Positions 1-6,559 of a stretch of DNA of 7,950 nt are shown piece by piece. The stretch comes from an uncultured Clostridia bacterium (lineage in GTDB: Bacteria > Bacillota > Clostridia > Oscillospirales > CAG-382): assembly GCA_947627335.1 (NCBI GenBank), contig CANQVQ010000070.1, positions 1 to 7,950 of the forward strand, written 5' to 3'. Every line of letters begins with the position of its first letter. The first letter of the stretch is position 1. The position numbers and the translations under genes were made by a program. The notes beneath the pieces are model-generated. The model worked only from the letters and a program-made list of their open reading frames with translations, did not search any database and was not told the origin of the DNA.

Positions 1-1
1 C

Positions 2-2164
2 CATTTCGCCATTGTGGACGAGGTGGACTCCGTTTTCATCGACGAAGCGCGGACGCCGCTGATCATCTCCGGCGCCGGGGAGGACTCGAGCGAACTCTAC
101 GGCAAGGCGGATCGGTTCGCCCGCACGCTGAAATGCAAGCGCATCAAGGAATTCGACCGCAAGACCAGCGACGCGGAATACGAGGAGGACTATATCGTCG
201 ACGAAAAGGCAAAGACGGCGGTCCTGACCGCGAACGGCGTCCGCAAGGCGGAAGCCTACTTCAACGTCGAAAACCTCGGCGACGCGGAGAACAACGAACT
301 GATGCACTACATCAACAACGCCCTGCACGCCCACGGCTGCAAGCAGCTTGACATCGACTATGTGATCAAGGACGGCAAGGTGCTTATCGTCGACCCGTTC
401 ACCGGGCGCATCATGTACGGCAGGCGGTACAACAACGGTCTGCATCAGGCGATCGAAGCGAAGGAGGGCGTCGAAGTCGCGAGCGAAAGCAAGACCCTCG
501 CGACCATCACCTTCCAGAACTATTTCCGCCTCTATGACAAGCTCTCCGGCATGACCGGCACGGCGATGACCGAGGAGGACGAATTCCGCGAGATCTACGC
601 GCTCGACGTGGTCGAAGTGCCGACCAATCTGCCGATGATCCGCACCGACCACAACGATCTGGTCTTTAAGACGCTCGAAGCGAAGAACAACGCCATCGTG
701 CAGTGCATCAAGGACTGCCACGAGAAGGGGCAGCCGATCCTGATCGGTACGGTGTCGGTCGAAAAGAGCGAACAGCTTTCCGGCGTCCTGCGCCGCAACG
801 GGATCCCGCATCAGGTGCTCAACGCGAAGTACCACGACCGCGAAGCGGAGATCATCGCGCAGGCGGGCAAGTTCGGCGCCGTCACGATCGCGACGAACAT
901 GGCGGGACGCGGTACCGACATTCAGCTCGGCGGCAACGCCGAATACCTCGCCAAACAGCAGATGCGCAAGGAGGATTTCCCGGAGGAATTGATCGCCGAG
1001 GCGGACAGCTACGGCGTGACGGAGGACGAAGCGCTGATCGCGGCACGCAAGCGGTTCAACGAACTGAAGGACTCCTTCCGCCCGGAAATCGAAGCGGAAG
1101 CGGAAAAGGTCCGCAAGGCGGGCGGATTGTTCATCCTCGGCACCGAACGGCACGAGAGCCGACGGATCGACAACCAGCTTCGCGGTCGTGCGGGGCGTCA
1201 GGGCGACCCGGGCGAGAGCCGATTCTACCTGTCGCTGCAGGACGATCTGCTGCGCATCTTCGGCGGGGACCGTCTGTCGGCGGTGACGTCGATGATGCCG
1301 GACGACCAGCCGATCGACGCGAAGATCCTCTCGAATAGCATCGAAAGCGCTCAAAAGAAGATCGAGGGGACCAACTTCGACCGACGCAAGAACGTCATCG
1401 CGTACGACGACATCATGAACCAGCAGCGCGAACTGATCTACGGGCAGCGTCGGGAGGTGCTGGAAAACACGGACGTCAGCAAGACCGTCAAGGGGATGCT
1501 CTCCAAGTTCGTCGAGGAAAGCGTGGAGCAGGCGACGCAGTCGGACCTGCCGGACGAATGGGATCTTGCGGGATTGCAGAACGAATTCGGTCCGTTGGTC
1601 GGTCTGCAGGACGAATTCGATTTCGACCAGGAAAAGCTCGGCACCGTGACGCGGGAGGAACTCGTCGAAACCCTGCAAAATCTGGTTTCGGCGAAGTACG
1701 AAAAGCAGGTCGAGACGTTTACCCCGGAGGTTTTCCGCATGATCGAGCGGAATATCCTCCTGCGTGCGGTCGATCACAACTGGATGGACTATATCGACGC
1801 GGCGGAGGATCTGAAGGGGAGCATCGGGCTGAACGCGTACGCCCAGCGGAACCCGATCGTGGAATACAAGATCGCCAGCAGCGAGATGTTCGAGCAGATG
1901 ACCGCGGACATCCGCGCCGAAACCTCCCGCATCCTGCTGACCATCGTCAAGGTCGAACAGGCGCAGCGCCGCCAGGTCAGGACGGTCGCTTTCGGGCACG
2001 GCGGGACGCAGGCGCAGCCGCAGAAGAAGCCGCAGGCGCCGACTACGGTCCGGCGGGACAGGAAAGTCGGACCGAACGACCCCTGCCCCTGCGGATCCGG
2101 CAAAAAATATAAGAAATGCTGCGGCTCGGTGACGGGACCGTCGGACACGCAAAGGACGAACTGA
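2..2164 (+). CDS. secA: Protein translocase ATPase SecA, 5'-truncated by the window edge
   Basis: SecA is the cytosolic ATPase that pushes unfolded preproteins through the SecYEG channel. The frame is open from base 2 and enters in the middle of the protein at the Walker B/DEAD motif (DEVDSVFIDEARTPLIISG, about 14-73), so roughly 200 N-terminal residues including Walker A lie outside; the GTG at 14 is not a true start. Then come the LSGMTGTAM segment (about 542-568), the second helicase lobe with ATNMAGRGTDIQLGGN (about 890-937) and QLRGRAGRQG (about 1175-1204), and the helical scaffold/wing region (RAVDHNWMDYID, then GLNAYAQRNPIVEYK). The C-terminal zinc motif is CPCGSGKKYKKCC at 2084-2122, the CC form common in Gram-positive SecA. 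About 720 residues are visible, consistent with a full length near 920. No frameshift or internal stop is present. The next gene starts 3 nt after the stop, indicating cotranscription. Identity is essentially certain. Confidence 0.98.
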   Translation, partial: HFAIVDEVDSVFIDEARTPLIISGAGEDSSELYGKADRFARTLKCKRIKEFDRKTSDAEYEEDYIVDEKAKTAVLTANGVRKAEAYFNVENLGDAENNELMHYINNALHAHGCKQLDIDYVIKDGKVLIVDPFTGRIMYGRRYNNGLHQAIEAKEGVEVASESKTLATITFQNYFRLYDKLSGMTGTAMTEEDEFREIYALDVVEVPTNLPMIRTDHNDLVFKTLEAKNNAIVQCIKDCHEKGQPILIGTVSVEKSEQLSGVLRRNGIPHQVLNAKYHDREAEIIAQAGKFGAVTIATNMAGRGTDIQLGGNAEYLAKQQMRKEDFPEELIAEADSYGVTEDEALIAARKRFNELKDSFRPEIEAEAEKVRKAGGLFILGTERHESRRIDNQLRGRAGRQGDPGESRFYLSLQDDLLRIFGGDRLSAVTSMMPDDQPIDAKILSNSIESAQKKIEGTNFDRRKNVIAYDDIMNQQRELIYGQRREVLENTDVSKTVKGMLSKFVEESVEQATQSDLPDEWDLAGLQNEFGPLVGLQDEFDFDQEKLGTVTREELVETLQNLVSAKYEKQVETFTPEVFRMIERNILLRAVDHNWMDYIDAAEDLKGSIGLNAYAQRNPIVEYKIASSEMFEQMTADIRAETSRILLTIVKVEQAQRRQVRTVAFGHGGTQAQPQKKPQAPTTVRRDRKVGPNDPCPCGSGKKYKKCCGSVTGPSDTQRTN

Positions 2165-2167
2165 TCT

Positions 2168-2827
2168 ATGGGCTTCGGAATCGCGTTTCTCGGCTACTGC
2201 TTCCTGTTCCTGCACGCGGCGGGACTCGGCGCGGTCGGCGCGCCGATGCTTGCTTACGGGTTTTTCCTCGCTTCGCGTTTGGACCCCTATTTCCTCGGCG
2301 CTTCGATCTCCGCCCTGTTCATGCTCCCGCGTGGGATTTTCGTGCTGCTCAATGTGCTTTTGCCGGCGGCAGGGGTCGATCTTGACCTGTCTTTGCGCTT
2401 CCCGTGGCTGGATCTGAGCAGCTACCTGCTGTTCTTCATCGCGTGGTTCTTCCTGATCTTCTACCAGTGCATGGGCGTCCGCCGCATCGCGACGAACTGC
2501 GGGCATGAGAAACTGCAGCGGACGGCGTCGCGGCAGATGTACCTGTCCGCCGTGTTCATCCTGTTCGCCATCTCGCTCGTCGTCGGGCAGAGTATCCTCG
2601 ACGACCCGCGGATCCTGCTGATCGGGTATATCGCGTTCTACGTCATCCTGCTGTTCAACCTGTTCTTTACCCATACCTGCCAGGTGATGATCACGAGCGA
2701 AGGGCAGTATGAAAAGGACAAGCAATATGTCGCGGAGCAAAACCGTCTTGCCGCAAAAAAACGGCAAGCCGACATGGAAAAGGAGCAAGAATACCGTGAA
2801 AGGAAGCAACGCCGCAAGCGGAAATGA
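2168..2827 (+). CDS. Uncharacterised polytopic membrane protein with basic C-terminal tail
   Basis: This is a 219-aa protein I do not recognise. It starts at ATG 2168, three nt after the secA stop, with AAAGGA at 2151-2156 inside the secA 3' end as a plausible ribosome binding site, so translation is probably coupled to secA. Hydrophobic stretches at about residues 1-35 (one or two helices), 42-68, 84-102, 126-141 and 147-168 predict five or six membrane segments. From about residue 175 the chain becomes hydrophilic and rich in Lys, Arg, Glu and Gln, ending in ERKQRRKRK; it reads as a cytosolic helical or coiled-coil tail that could bind RNA, acidic lipid or another protein. No catalytic motif is visible. 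Its 3' end overlaps the next gene by 32 nt, and that gene also encodes a membrane protein, which suggests the two act together. A link to Sec secretion is only inferred from position. Confidence 0.85.
   Translation: MGFGIAFLGYCFLFLHAAGLGAVGAPMLAYGFFLASRLDPYFLGASISALFMLPRGIFVLLNVLLPAAGVDLDLSLRFPWLDLSSYLLFFIAWFFLIFYQCMGVRRIATNCGHEKLQRTASRQMYLSAVFILFAISLVVGQSILDDPRILLIGYIAFYVILLFNLFFTHTCQVMITSEGQYEKDKQYVAEQNRLAAKKRQADMEKEQEYRERKQRRKRK
2781..2798 (+). promoter_or_regulatory. Ribosome binding site that sets a GTG start
   Basis: AGGAG at 2781-2785 lies 10 nt before GTG 2796. It is embedded in the lysine/glutamate-rich 3' coding end of the preceding gene. The in-frame ATGs at 2709 and 2727 lack a comparable site and would add up to 29 polar residues also read in the other frame, so GTG 2796 is preferred. 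Confidence 0.6.
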
Positions 2828-4151
2828 ATATCTGTCCCGCATCGTGCTTCTGCTGACGTTCGCCTGCGTCCTGCTTGCCAACCCGTTCTGGGGGCTTGCG
2901 GACCTTTTGCCGGACGTCGTCGCGTGGGTGCTCGTCTGGGTCGCCCTGCGAAAACTCGCCGAATGCAACGAAAATCTCTTTCAGGCGCGGAAGCGGACGG
3001 TCTGGCTGGTCGTCGTCGAGGTGCTGAAGCTGGTATGCTGGCTGTTGCTGCGGCGCTCGACGCTCAGTTCCAACCGTATGCTCGCCGTGCTGCTGTTCTG
3101 CGGCGGGGAAGCCGCCTTGCTGGTGCTGTTCCTCCGTTCTTTCCTGACGGGCGTGGAGGAGATCTCCCGCGAGGCGGACTGCGACAAGGCGTACCTGAAA
3201 ATCGAGAATCTGCGCTTCCTCGGGACGCTGTTCGCGGTCGCACGGTCGGTCTGCGCGTTCCTGCCGGAGCTGACGTCGATCGCGGAGTTGTACCTCGAAA
3301 ATCCCGAAGAATCGTTCGGCAGACAGACCGGCGAACAAATGCTGAATCTGCTGCGGCAGTTCGCGTCCTCGCGGGAGCTCCTGCTGGTCTTCTTTTCGAT
3401 CCTGGAGATCGTTGCCGCCGTCGCGTGGCTCTCGTCCTTCCTGCCGTTCCTGCGCCTGTTCCGCTCGGACGAAAATCTGTCCGGCTTCTTGCGCAAAACC
3501 CTTTCGTCCGGCAGGGAAGTGACGAAGTCGGAACGCTGTCTTCGTGCGCTCCACCTCGCCCGCGTCTGCTTCGCGGTCGGCATGGTGTTCCTGCTCGATA
3601 TGCAGTTCAACGGCGTGCGCGCCGTTCCGCTTTTCGCCTTTCCGGCGCTGTTCGCGCTCGGGAGCATCTTCCTCGACCGGCTCACGGACGACAGGCGATT
3701 CCGCCCGGTGCGGGTCGCGGCGCTCTGCGCGTCCGGGCTGCTCCTGCTCGCGGAGCTGTACCGCTTCTTCTTCACGGTCACGGATATGATGGTGTTCGCG
3801 GAGCAGTCGCTCGGGACGGAGGCGGTCTCCGCCGTCCTGTTCCTGCCCTGCATCGTTTCGCTGCTCGTGTTCTGGCTGCTTTTTGCGGGGAAGATGGAAA
3901 CGGTTTCCGGGCAGTTCGGGTGCGGTTCGGTCTATTTTGCCGGGATGCCGTATGTGCTTTTGACGGTTTACGCCCTGCTGGAAACGACCATCTTCGTCCT
4001 GCCGCTTTCGGCGTGGCATATCAATACCGTTCGGGTCGCGGTCGCGGCATTGTTCTGGTTCTTCGTCAACCGTCGGCTCGCCGCGCTCGAGGAACAGATC
4101 CGCGAAGCGGTCCTGCTCGCGGAACTGCCGGACGGCTACCGACACCCGTAA
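2796..4151 (+). CDS. Uncharacterised large polytopic membrane protein (about 451 aa)
   Basis: I do not recognise a named family. The reading frame ends with TAA at 4149-4151. I place the start at GTG 2796 because of the AGGAG upstream; ATG 2709 and 2727 are alternatives. Numbering from GTG, hydrophobic segments occur at about residues 14-30, 36-51, 69-85, 95-116, 139-156, 193-221, 253-268, 277-293, 305-327, 343-364, 381-402 and 409-427, giving roughly ten to twelve membrane helices. An N-terminal block, NPFWGLADLLPDVVAW, followed by LRKLAECNENLFQARK, resembles from memory a motif in hypothetical membrane proteins of Clostridia; I cannot confirm this. The longest hydrophilic stretches are about 160-190 and 222-250, neither with a recognisable domain. 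The C-terminus is short and polar. A terminator follows 22 nt after the stop, so this is the last gene of the secA unit. It may form a complex with the preceding membrane protein; function unknown. Confidence 0.82.
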   Translation: MKGSNAASGNEYLSRIVLLLTFACVLLANPFWGLADLLPDVVAWVLVWVALRKLAECNENLFQARKRTVWLVVVEVLKLVCWLLLRRSTLSSNRMLAVLLFCGGEAALLVLFLRSFLTGVEEISREADCDKAYLKIENLRFLGTLFAVARSVCAFLPELTSIAELYLENPEESFGRQTGEQMLNLLRQFASSRELLLVFFSILEIVAAVAWLSSFLPFLRLFRSDENLSGFLRKTLSSGREVTKSERCLRALHLARVCFAVGMVFLLDMQFNGVRAVPLFAFPALFALGSIFLDRLTDDRRFRPVRVAALCASGLLLLAELYRFFFTVTDMMVFAEQSLGTEAVSAVLFLPCIVSLLVFWLLFAGKMETVSGQFGCGSVYFAGMPYVLLTVYALLETTIFVLPLSAWHINTVRVAVAALFWFFVNRRLAALEEQIREAVLLAELPDGYRHP

Positions 4152-4173
4152 AATCGGTTCGCCGACAAAGAAA

Positions 4174-4213
4174 GACGACGCAGAAGGCTTTCCCTCTGCG
4201 CCGTCATTTTTTT
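4174..4213. terminator. Bidirectional rho-independent terminator between convergent genes
   Basis: An 11-bp stem pairs 4174-4184 (GACGACGCAGA) with 4195-4205 (TCTGCGCCGTC) around a 10-nt loop, and seven T follow at 4207-4213. Read on the + strand there is one A-C mismatch at the fifth pair; read on the - strand that position becomes a G-U wobble, so the hairpin is stronger for transcripts of the glutamine synthetase gene. The - strand U-rich stretch (TTTCTTTG) is poorer. It sits between the + strand membrane gene stop and the - strand glnN stop and very likely serves both. Confidence 0.88.
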
Positions 4214-4218
4214 ACCGC

Positions 4219-6273
4219 TCAAACGCGGAAGAGCAGATCGGTATAGGTCGGCATCGGCCAATAATCGGTCGGCATCTTGGTTTCCGCGAGGTCGACCGCC
4301 TGCCGGACGGACAGGAGCGCCGTCGTGACGCGGTCGTGGTAGAAGGTCGCCTGCGCGAGCGGGTCGGCGATCGTGCGTCCCTCCGCCGTGACGGATTCGA
4401 GCGCCTTTGCATTCTCGTAAATGCGGTCGCAAAGTTCGATCAGCTCCGCACGGACCGCTTTTTCATACTTCGTCGCGTCGCCGAGGTCGTCGATATAGGC
4501 GCTGACGGCGGGCAGAATGTCCCGCGAGAGCATATCCAGCGCCGTCAACGCTTCGACGTTGATGGTCTTGACGTAATTTTCGAGCGAGATCTCGTAGCGG
4601 GACTCGATCTCCCGCTCGGTGTAGATCCCGTGGCGGACGAACAGGTCGATGTTCTTGCGTTCCAGCATTTGCGGCAGGCAGGCGACCGTGGAGGACAGGT
4701 TGAGCAGTCCGCGTCGGGCGGCTTCCTGCGTCCATTCCTCGGAATATCCGTTGCCGTTGAAGATGATGCGCTTGTGGTCCCGCATCGCTTCCCGCACCAG
4801 CTCCCGCGCTTCCGCGAGCACGTTCTCCGCGCCCTCCAGACGGTTCGCGAATCCGGCGAGCACGTCCGCGACCGCCGTATTGAGCACGGTGTTCGGCTGG
4901 GCGATGTTCTGGGCGGACCCTAGCATACGGAACTCGAACTTGTTGCCGGTGAAGGCAAACGGGGACGTGCGGTTGCGGTCGGTATTGTCCTTCGGGAAGG
5001 ACGGCAGGACGTGTACGCCAAGCTCCATGGCGGAAACCGGCGTATCGCGGTGGTTCGCGCCGGATTCGACGTCCCGCAGGATCGCGGTCAGCTCGTCGCC
5101 GAGGAAGATCGAAATGATCGCCGGGGGCGCTTCGTTCGCGCCGAGGCGGTGGTCGTTTCCGGCGGAGGCGACGGAGACCCGCAGCAGCCCCTGGTACTCG
5201 TCGACCGCGACGATGACGGCGGCGAGGAAGAGCAGGAACTGCGCATTCTCCGCGGGCGTCTTGCCGGGGTCGAGCAGGTTGCGCCCGGTGTCCGTGGAAA
5301 GCGACCAGTTGTTGTGCTTGCCCGAGCCGTTGACCCCGGCGAACGGCTTTTCGTGCAGCAGGCAGATCATGCCGTGCTCGTCGGCGATACGGCGCATCAT
5401 CTCCATCGTCAAATGGTTGCCGTCGACGGCGACGTTGGTCGTCGAGAAGATGGGCGCAAGCTCGTGCTGCGCGGGCGCGACCTCGTTGTGCTTGGTCTTG
5501 GCGAGCACGCCGAGCTTCCAGAGCGATTCGTCGAGGTCCCGCATGAACGCCGCTACGCGGGGCTTGATGGTGCCGAAGTAGTGGTCGTCCATCTCCTGTC
5601 CCTTGGGCGCAGGCGCTCCGAACAGCGTCCGCCCGGTGAACAGCAGGTCCTTCCGCTTGAAATACAGTTCCTTGTCGATCAGGAAATACTCCTGCTCCGG
5701 ACCGACCGTCGTGGAAACCGAATTGGTCGTTCGGTCGCCGAACAACCGTAAAATTCGCAGGGCTTCCCGGTTGAGTTCCTCCATCGAACGCAGAAGCGGG
5801 GTCTTCGTATCGAGCGTCTGCCCGCCGTAGGAGCAGAACACCGTCGGGATATAGAGCGTCCCGTCCTTGACGAACGCGGGGGAAGTCGGATCCCACGCGG
5901 TGTAGCCACGCGCCTCGAACGTCGCACGAAGTCCGCCAGACGGGAAGGAGGACGCGTCCGGCTCGCCCTTGATAAGCTCCTTGCCGGAGAATTCCATGAT
6001 GACCGTCCCGTTGTCGGTGGGGGAGATGAAACTGTCGTGCTTCTCGGCGGTCACGCCGGTCAGCGGTTGGAACCAATGGGTGTAATGGGTCGCTCCCTGT
6101 TCGAGCGCCCAGTCCTTCATCGCCGCAGCGACGACGTTCGCAAGACCGATGTCAAGATCTTCCCCCTTTTCGATGGTTTTTTTCAGGGATTTGTAAATTT
6201 CCTTCGGCAGTTTGTTTTTCATGACCGAATCGTTGAAAACCTGACTGCCGAAGATCTCCGGGACGTTTGCCAT
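4219..6273 (-). CDS. glnN: Type III glutamine synthetase (GlnN family), complete
   Basis: It catalyses ATP-dependent joining of ammonia to glutamate to give glutamine, the main entry of nitrogen into metabolism. The 684-aa length and the opening VPEIFGSQVFND mark the GSIII class (usually about 700 aa), not the 440-470 aa GSI enzymes. Visible active-site blocks are GPEQEYFLID (191-200; metal-binding Glu193 and Glu195 by analogy with GSI), EVAPAQHEL (264-272; Glu271), NGSGKHNNWS (315-324; His320), LGANEAPPAIIS (377-388) and NRTSPFAFTGNKFEFRM (434-450; Glu447 and Arg449). The remainder is the GSIII-specific helical C-terminal region. All blocks are intact. I chose ATG 6273 because AGAGG lies 9 nt upstream. 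The in-frame ATG at 6309 falls just upstream of the predicted transcription start, and still longer extensions run through both promoters. It is monocistronic here, converging with the secA unit and diverging from pyrG. The GSIII assignment is very secure; the symbol could also be written glnA in some annotations. Confidence 0.97.
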   Translation of the reverse strand: MANVPEIFGSQVFNDSVMKNKLPKEIYKSLKKTIEKGEDLDIGLANVVAAAMKDWALEQGATHYTHWFQPLTGVTAEKHDSFISPTDNGTVIMEFSGKELIKGEPDASSFPSGGLRATFEARGYTAWDPTSPAFVKDGTLYIPTVFCSYGGQTLDTKTPLLRSMEELNREALRILRLFGDRTTNSVSTTVGPEQEYFLIDKELYFKRKDLLFTGRTLFGAPAPKGQEMDDHYFGTIKPRVAAFMRDLDESLWKLGVLAKTKHNEVAPAQHELAPIFSTTNVAVDGNHLTMEMMRRIADEHGMICLLHEKPFAGVNGSGKHNNWSLSTDTGRNLLDPGKTPAENAQFLLFLAAVIVAVDEYQGLLRVSVASAGNDHRLGANEAPPAIISIFLGDELTAILRDVESGANHRDTPVSAMELGVHVLPSFPKDNTDRNRTSPFAFTGNKFEFRMLGSAQNIAQPNTVLNTAVADVLAGFANRLEGAENVLAEARELVREAMRDHKRIIFNGNGYSEEWTQEAARRGLLNLSSTVACLPQMLERKNIDLFVRHGIYTEREIESRYEISLENYVKTINVEALTALDMLSRDILPAVSAYIDDLGDATKYEKAVRAELIELCDRIYENAKALESVTAEGRTIADPLAQATFYHDRVTTALLSVRQAVDLAETKMPTDYWPMPTYTDLLFRV

Positions 6274-6282
6274 GTGCGCGAT

Positions 6283-6288
6283 ACCTCT
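6283..6288 (-). promoter_or_regulatory. Ribosome binding site of glnN
   Basis: On the - strand AGAGGT lies 9 nt upstream of ATG 6273. This supports the MANVPEIFG start over the upstream in-frame ATG at 6309. Confidence 0.75.
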
Positions 6289-6312
6289 TTTTCGGTTTTT
6301 CTTTACCATGAT

Positions 6313-6341
6313 ATTGTAATCCCGCAAAAAAGGTTTGTCAA
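6313..6341 (-). promoter_or_regulatory. Sigma-A type promoter of glnN
   Basis: On the - strand a perfect -35 TTGACA (6336-6341) and a -10 TACAAT (6313-6318, one mismatch to TATAAT) are separated by exactly 17 nt. Transcription would begin near 6305-6306, giving a leader of about 32 nt before ATG 6273. That leader is too short for a riboswitch, so control of glnN, if any, should act at the promoter or on the enzyme. I see no match to the Bacillus GlnR/TnrA consensus around it. Confidence 0.85.
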
Positions 6342-6364
6342 GAGGATTTTCGTCATTTTCCGCC

Positions 6365-6383
6365 CCGATACGGCTCGCATCGG
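6365..6383. repeat. 19-bp imperfect palindrome between divergent promoters
   Basis: CCGATACG and CGCATCGG flank a 3-nt centre (GCT). Seven of eight pairs match; the odd one is A-C on the + strand and G-U on the - strand. It lies 23 bp beyond the glnN -35 and 40 bp before the pyrG -35. On the + strand it is followed by C and six T, so it could be read as a weak terminator blocking antisense transcription into pyrG. It could equally be an operator for a dimeric regulator. Function is unproven. Confidence 0.4.
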
Positions 6384-6423
6384 CTTTTTTGTCCGTAAAT
6401 TTAACAAAAAAAGAAAAAAAGTG

Positions 6424-6452
6424 TTGACAGAATCGAAAAACTGTACTATAAT
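6424..6452 (+). promoter_or_regulatory. Perfect-consensus sigma-A promoter of pyrG
   Basis: TTGACA (6424-6429) and TATAAT (6447-6452) both match consensus exactly with a 17-nt spacer. Just upstream, 6398-6420 is almost pure A/T, with runs of seven A either side of a single G, which could act as an UP element or a bent A-tract. Transcription should start about 6459-6461 (T, G or A). The downstream gene is pyrG, about 100 nt away. Confidence 0.92.
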
Positions 6453-6466
6453 GAATATTGATGAAG

Positions 6467-6520
6467 GTGTCATTGAGGGCTGAGCGGAGTGCGCCGTTCA
6501 AGAGATGACACACTTTTTTT
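6467..6520 (+). terminator. Terminator-like hairpin in the pyrG leader (candidate attenuator)
   Basis: GTGTCAT (6467-6473) pairs perfectly with ATGACAC (6505-6511). Inside it, TGAGCGG (6481-6487) pairs with CCGTTCA (6494-6500), one G-U included, around the loop AGTGCG. After the outer stem come AC and seven T (6514-6520). The structure begins less than 10 nt after the predicted transcription start and ends 39 nt before the pyrG ATG, so it cannot terminate an upstream gene; its natural role is to abort or control pyrG transcription. A short competing hairpin, ATGA (6461-6464) with TCAT (6470-6473), would break part of the outer stem. The internal loop (7 nt against 4 nt) makes stability moderate. 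Confidence 0.65.
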
Positions 6521-6548
6521 GTTAAAAGCGTCAGGGATCAGTGCGGAG

Positions 6549-6557
6549 AAGGAGAGG
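6549..6557 (+). promoter_or_regulatory. Ribosome binding site of pyrG
   Basis: AAGGAGAGG at 6549-6557 gives a strong Shine-Dalgarno match, with the AAGGAG core 5 nt from ATG 6560. The protein begins with the conserved CTP synthase N-terminus right at this ATG. Confidence 0.85.
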
Positions 6558-6559
6558 AC

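Noticed and set aside
14..16. GTG at 14 as a secA start
   Set aside because: The conserved frame continues upstream to base 2 (HFAI before VDEVDS), and SecA needs its Walker A region; the gene is cut by the window edge.
2691..4145. 484-aa open frame on the - strand opposite the large membrane protein
   Set aside because: The translation is an Arg/Glu/Gln-rich low-complexity string typical of the complement of Leu/Ala/Val-rich membrane codons. The + strand frame gives ordered hydrophobic helices, correct operon spacing and a terminator.
4463..6076. 537-aa alternative - strand frame and the several + strand frames within glnN
   Set aside because: All overlap the intact glutamine synthetase frame, are Arg/Ala/Gly-rich and show no domain; they are shadows of GC-rich coding.
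6451..6483. 10-codon leader peptide MNIDEGVIEG before pyrG
   Set aside because: Its ATG overlaps the -10 box TATAAT (6447-6452), so it would not be in the transcript, and it has no ribosome binding site.
6274..6513. N-terminal extension of glnN (up to 764 aa, or from ATG 6309)
   Set aside because: The extension would run back through the glnN and pyrG promoters. ATG 6309 lies between the -10 box and the predicted transcription start near 6305-6306. The family N-terminus and a ribosome binding site agree on ATG 6273.
6460..6559. PyrR-binding loop or known riboswitch in the pyrG leader
   Set aside because: I see no match to the PyrR-binding RNA consensus or to a known riboswitch core, and about 60 nt before the U-tract is too short for most of them.
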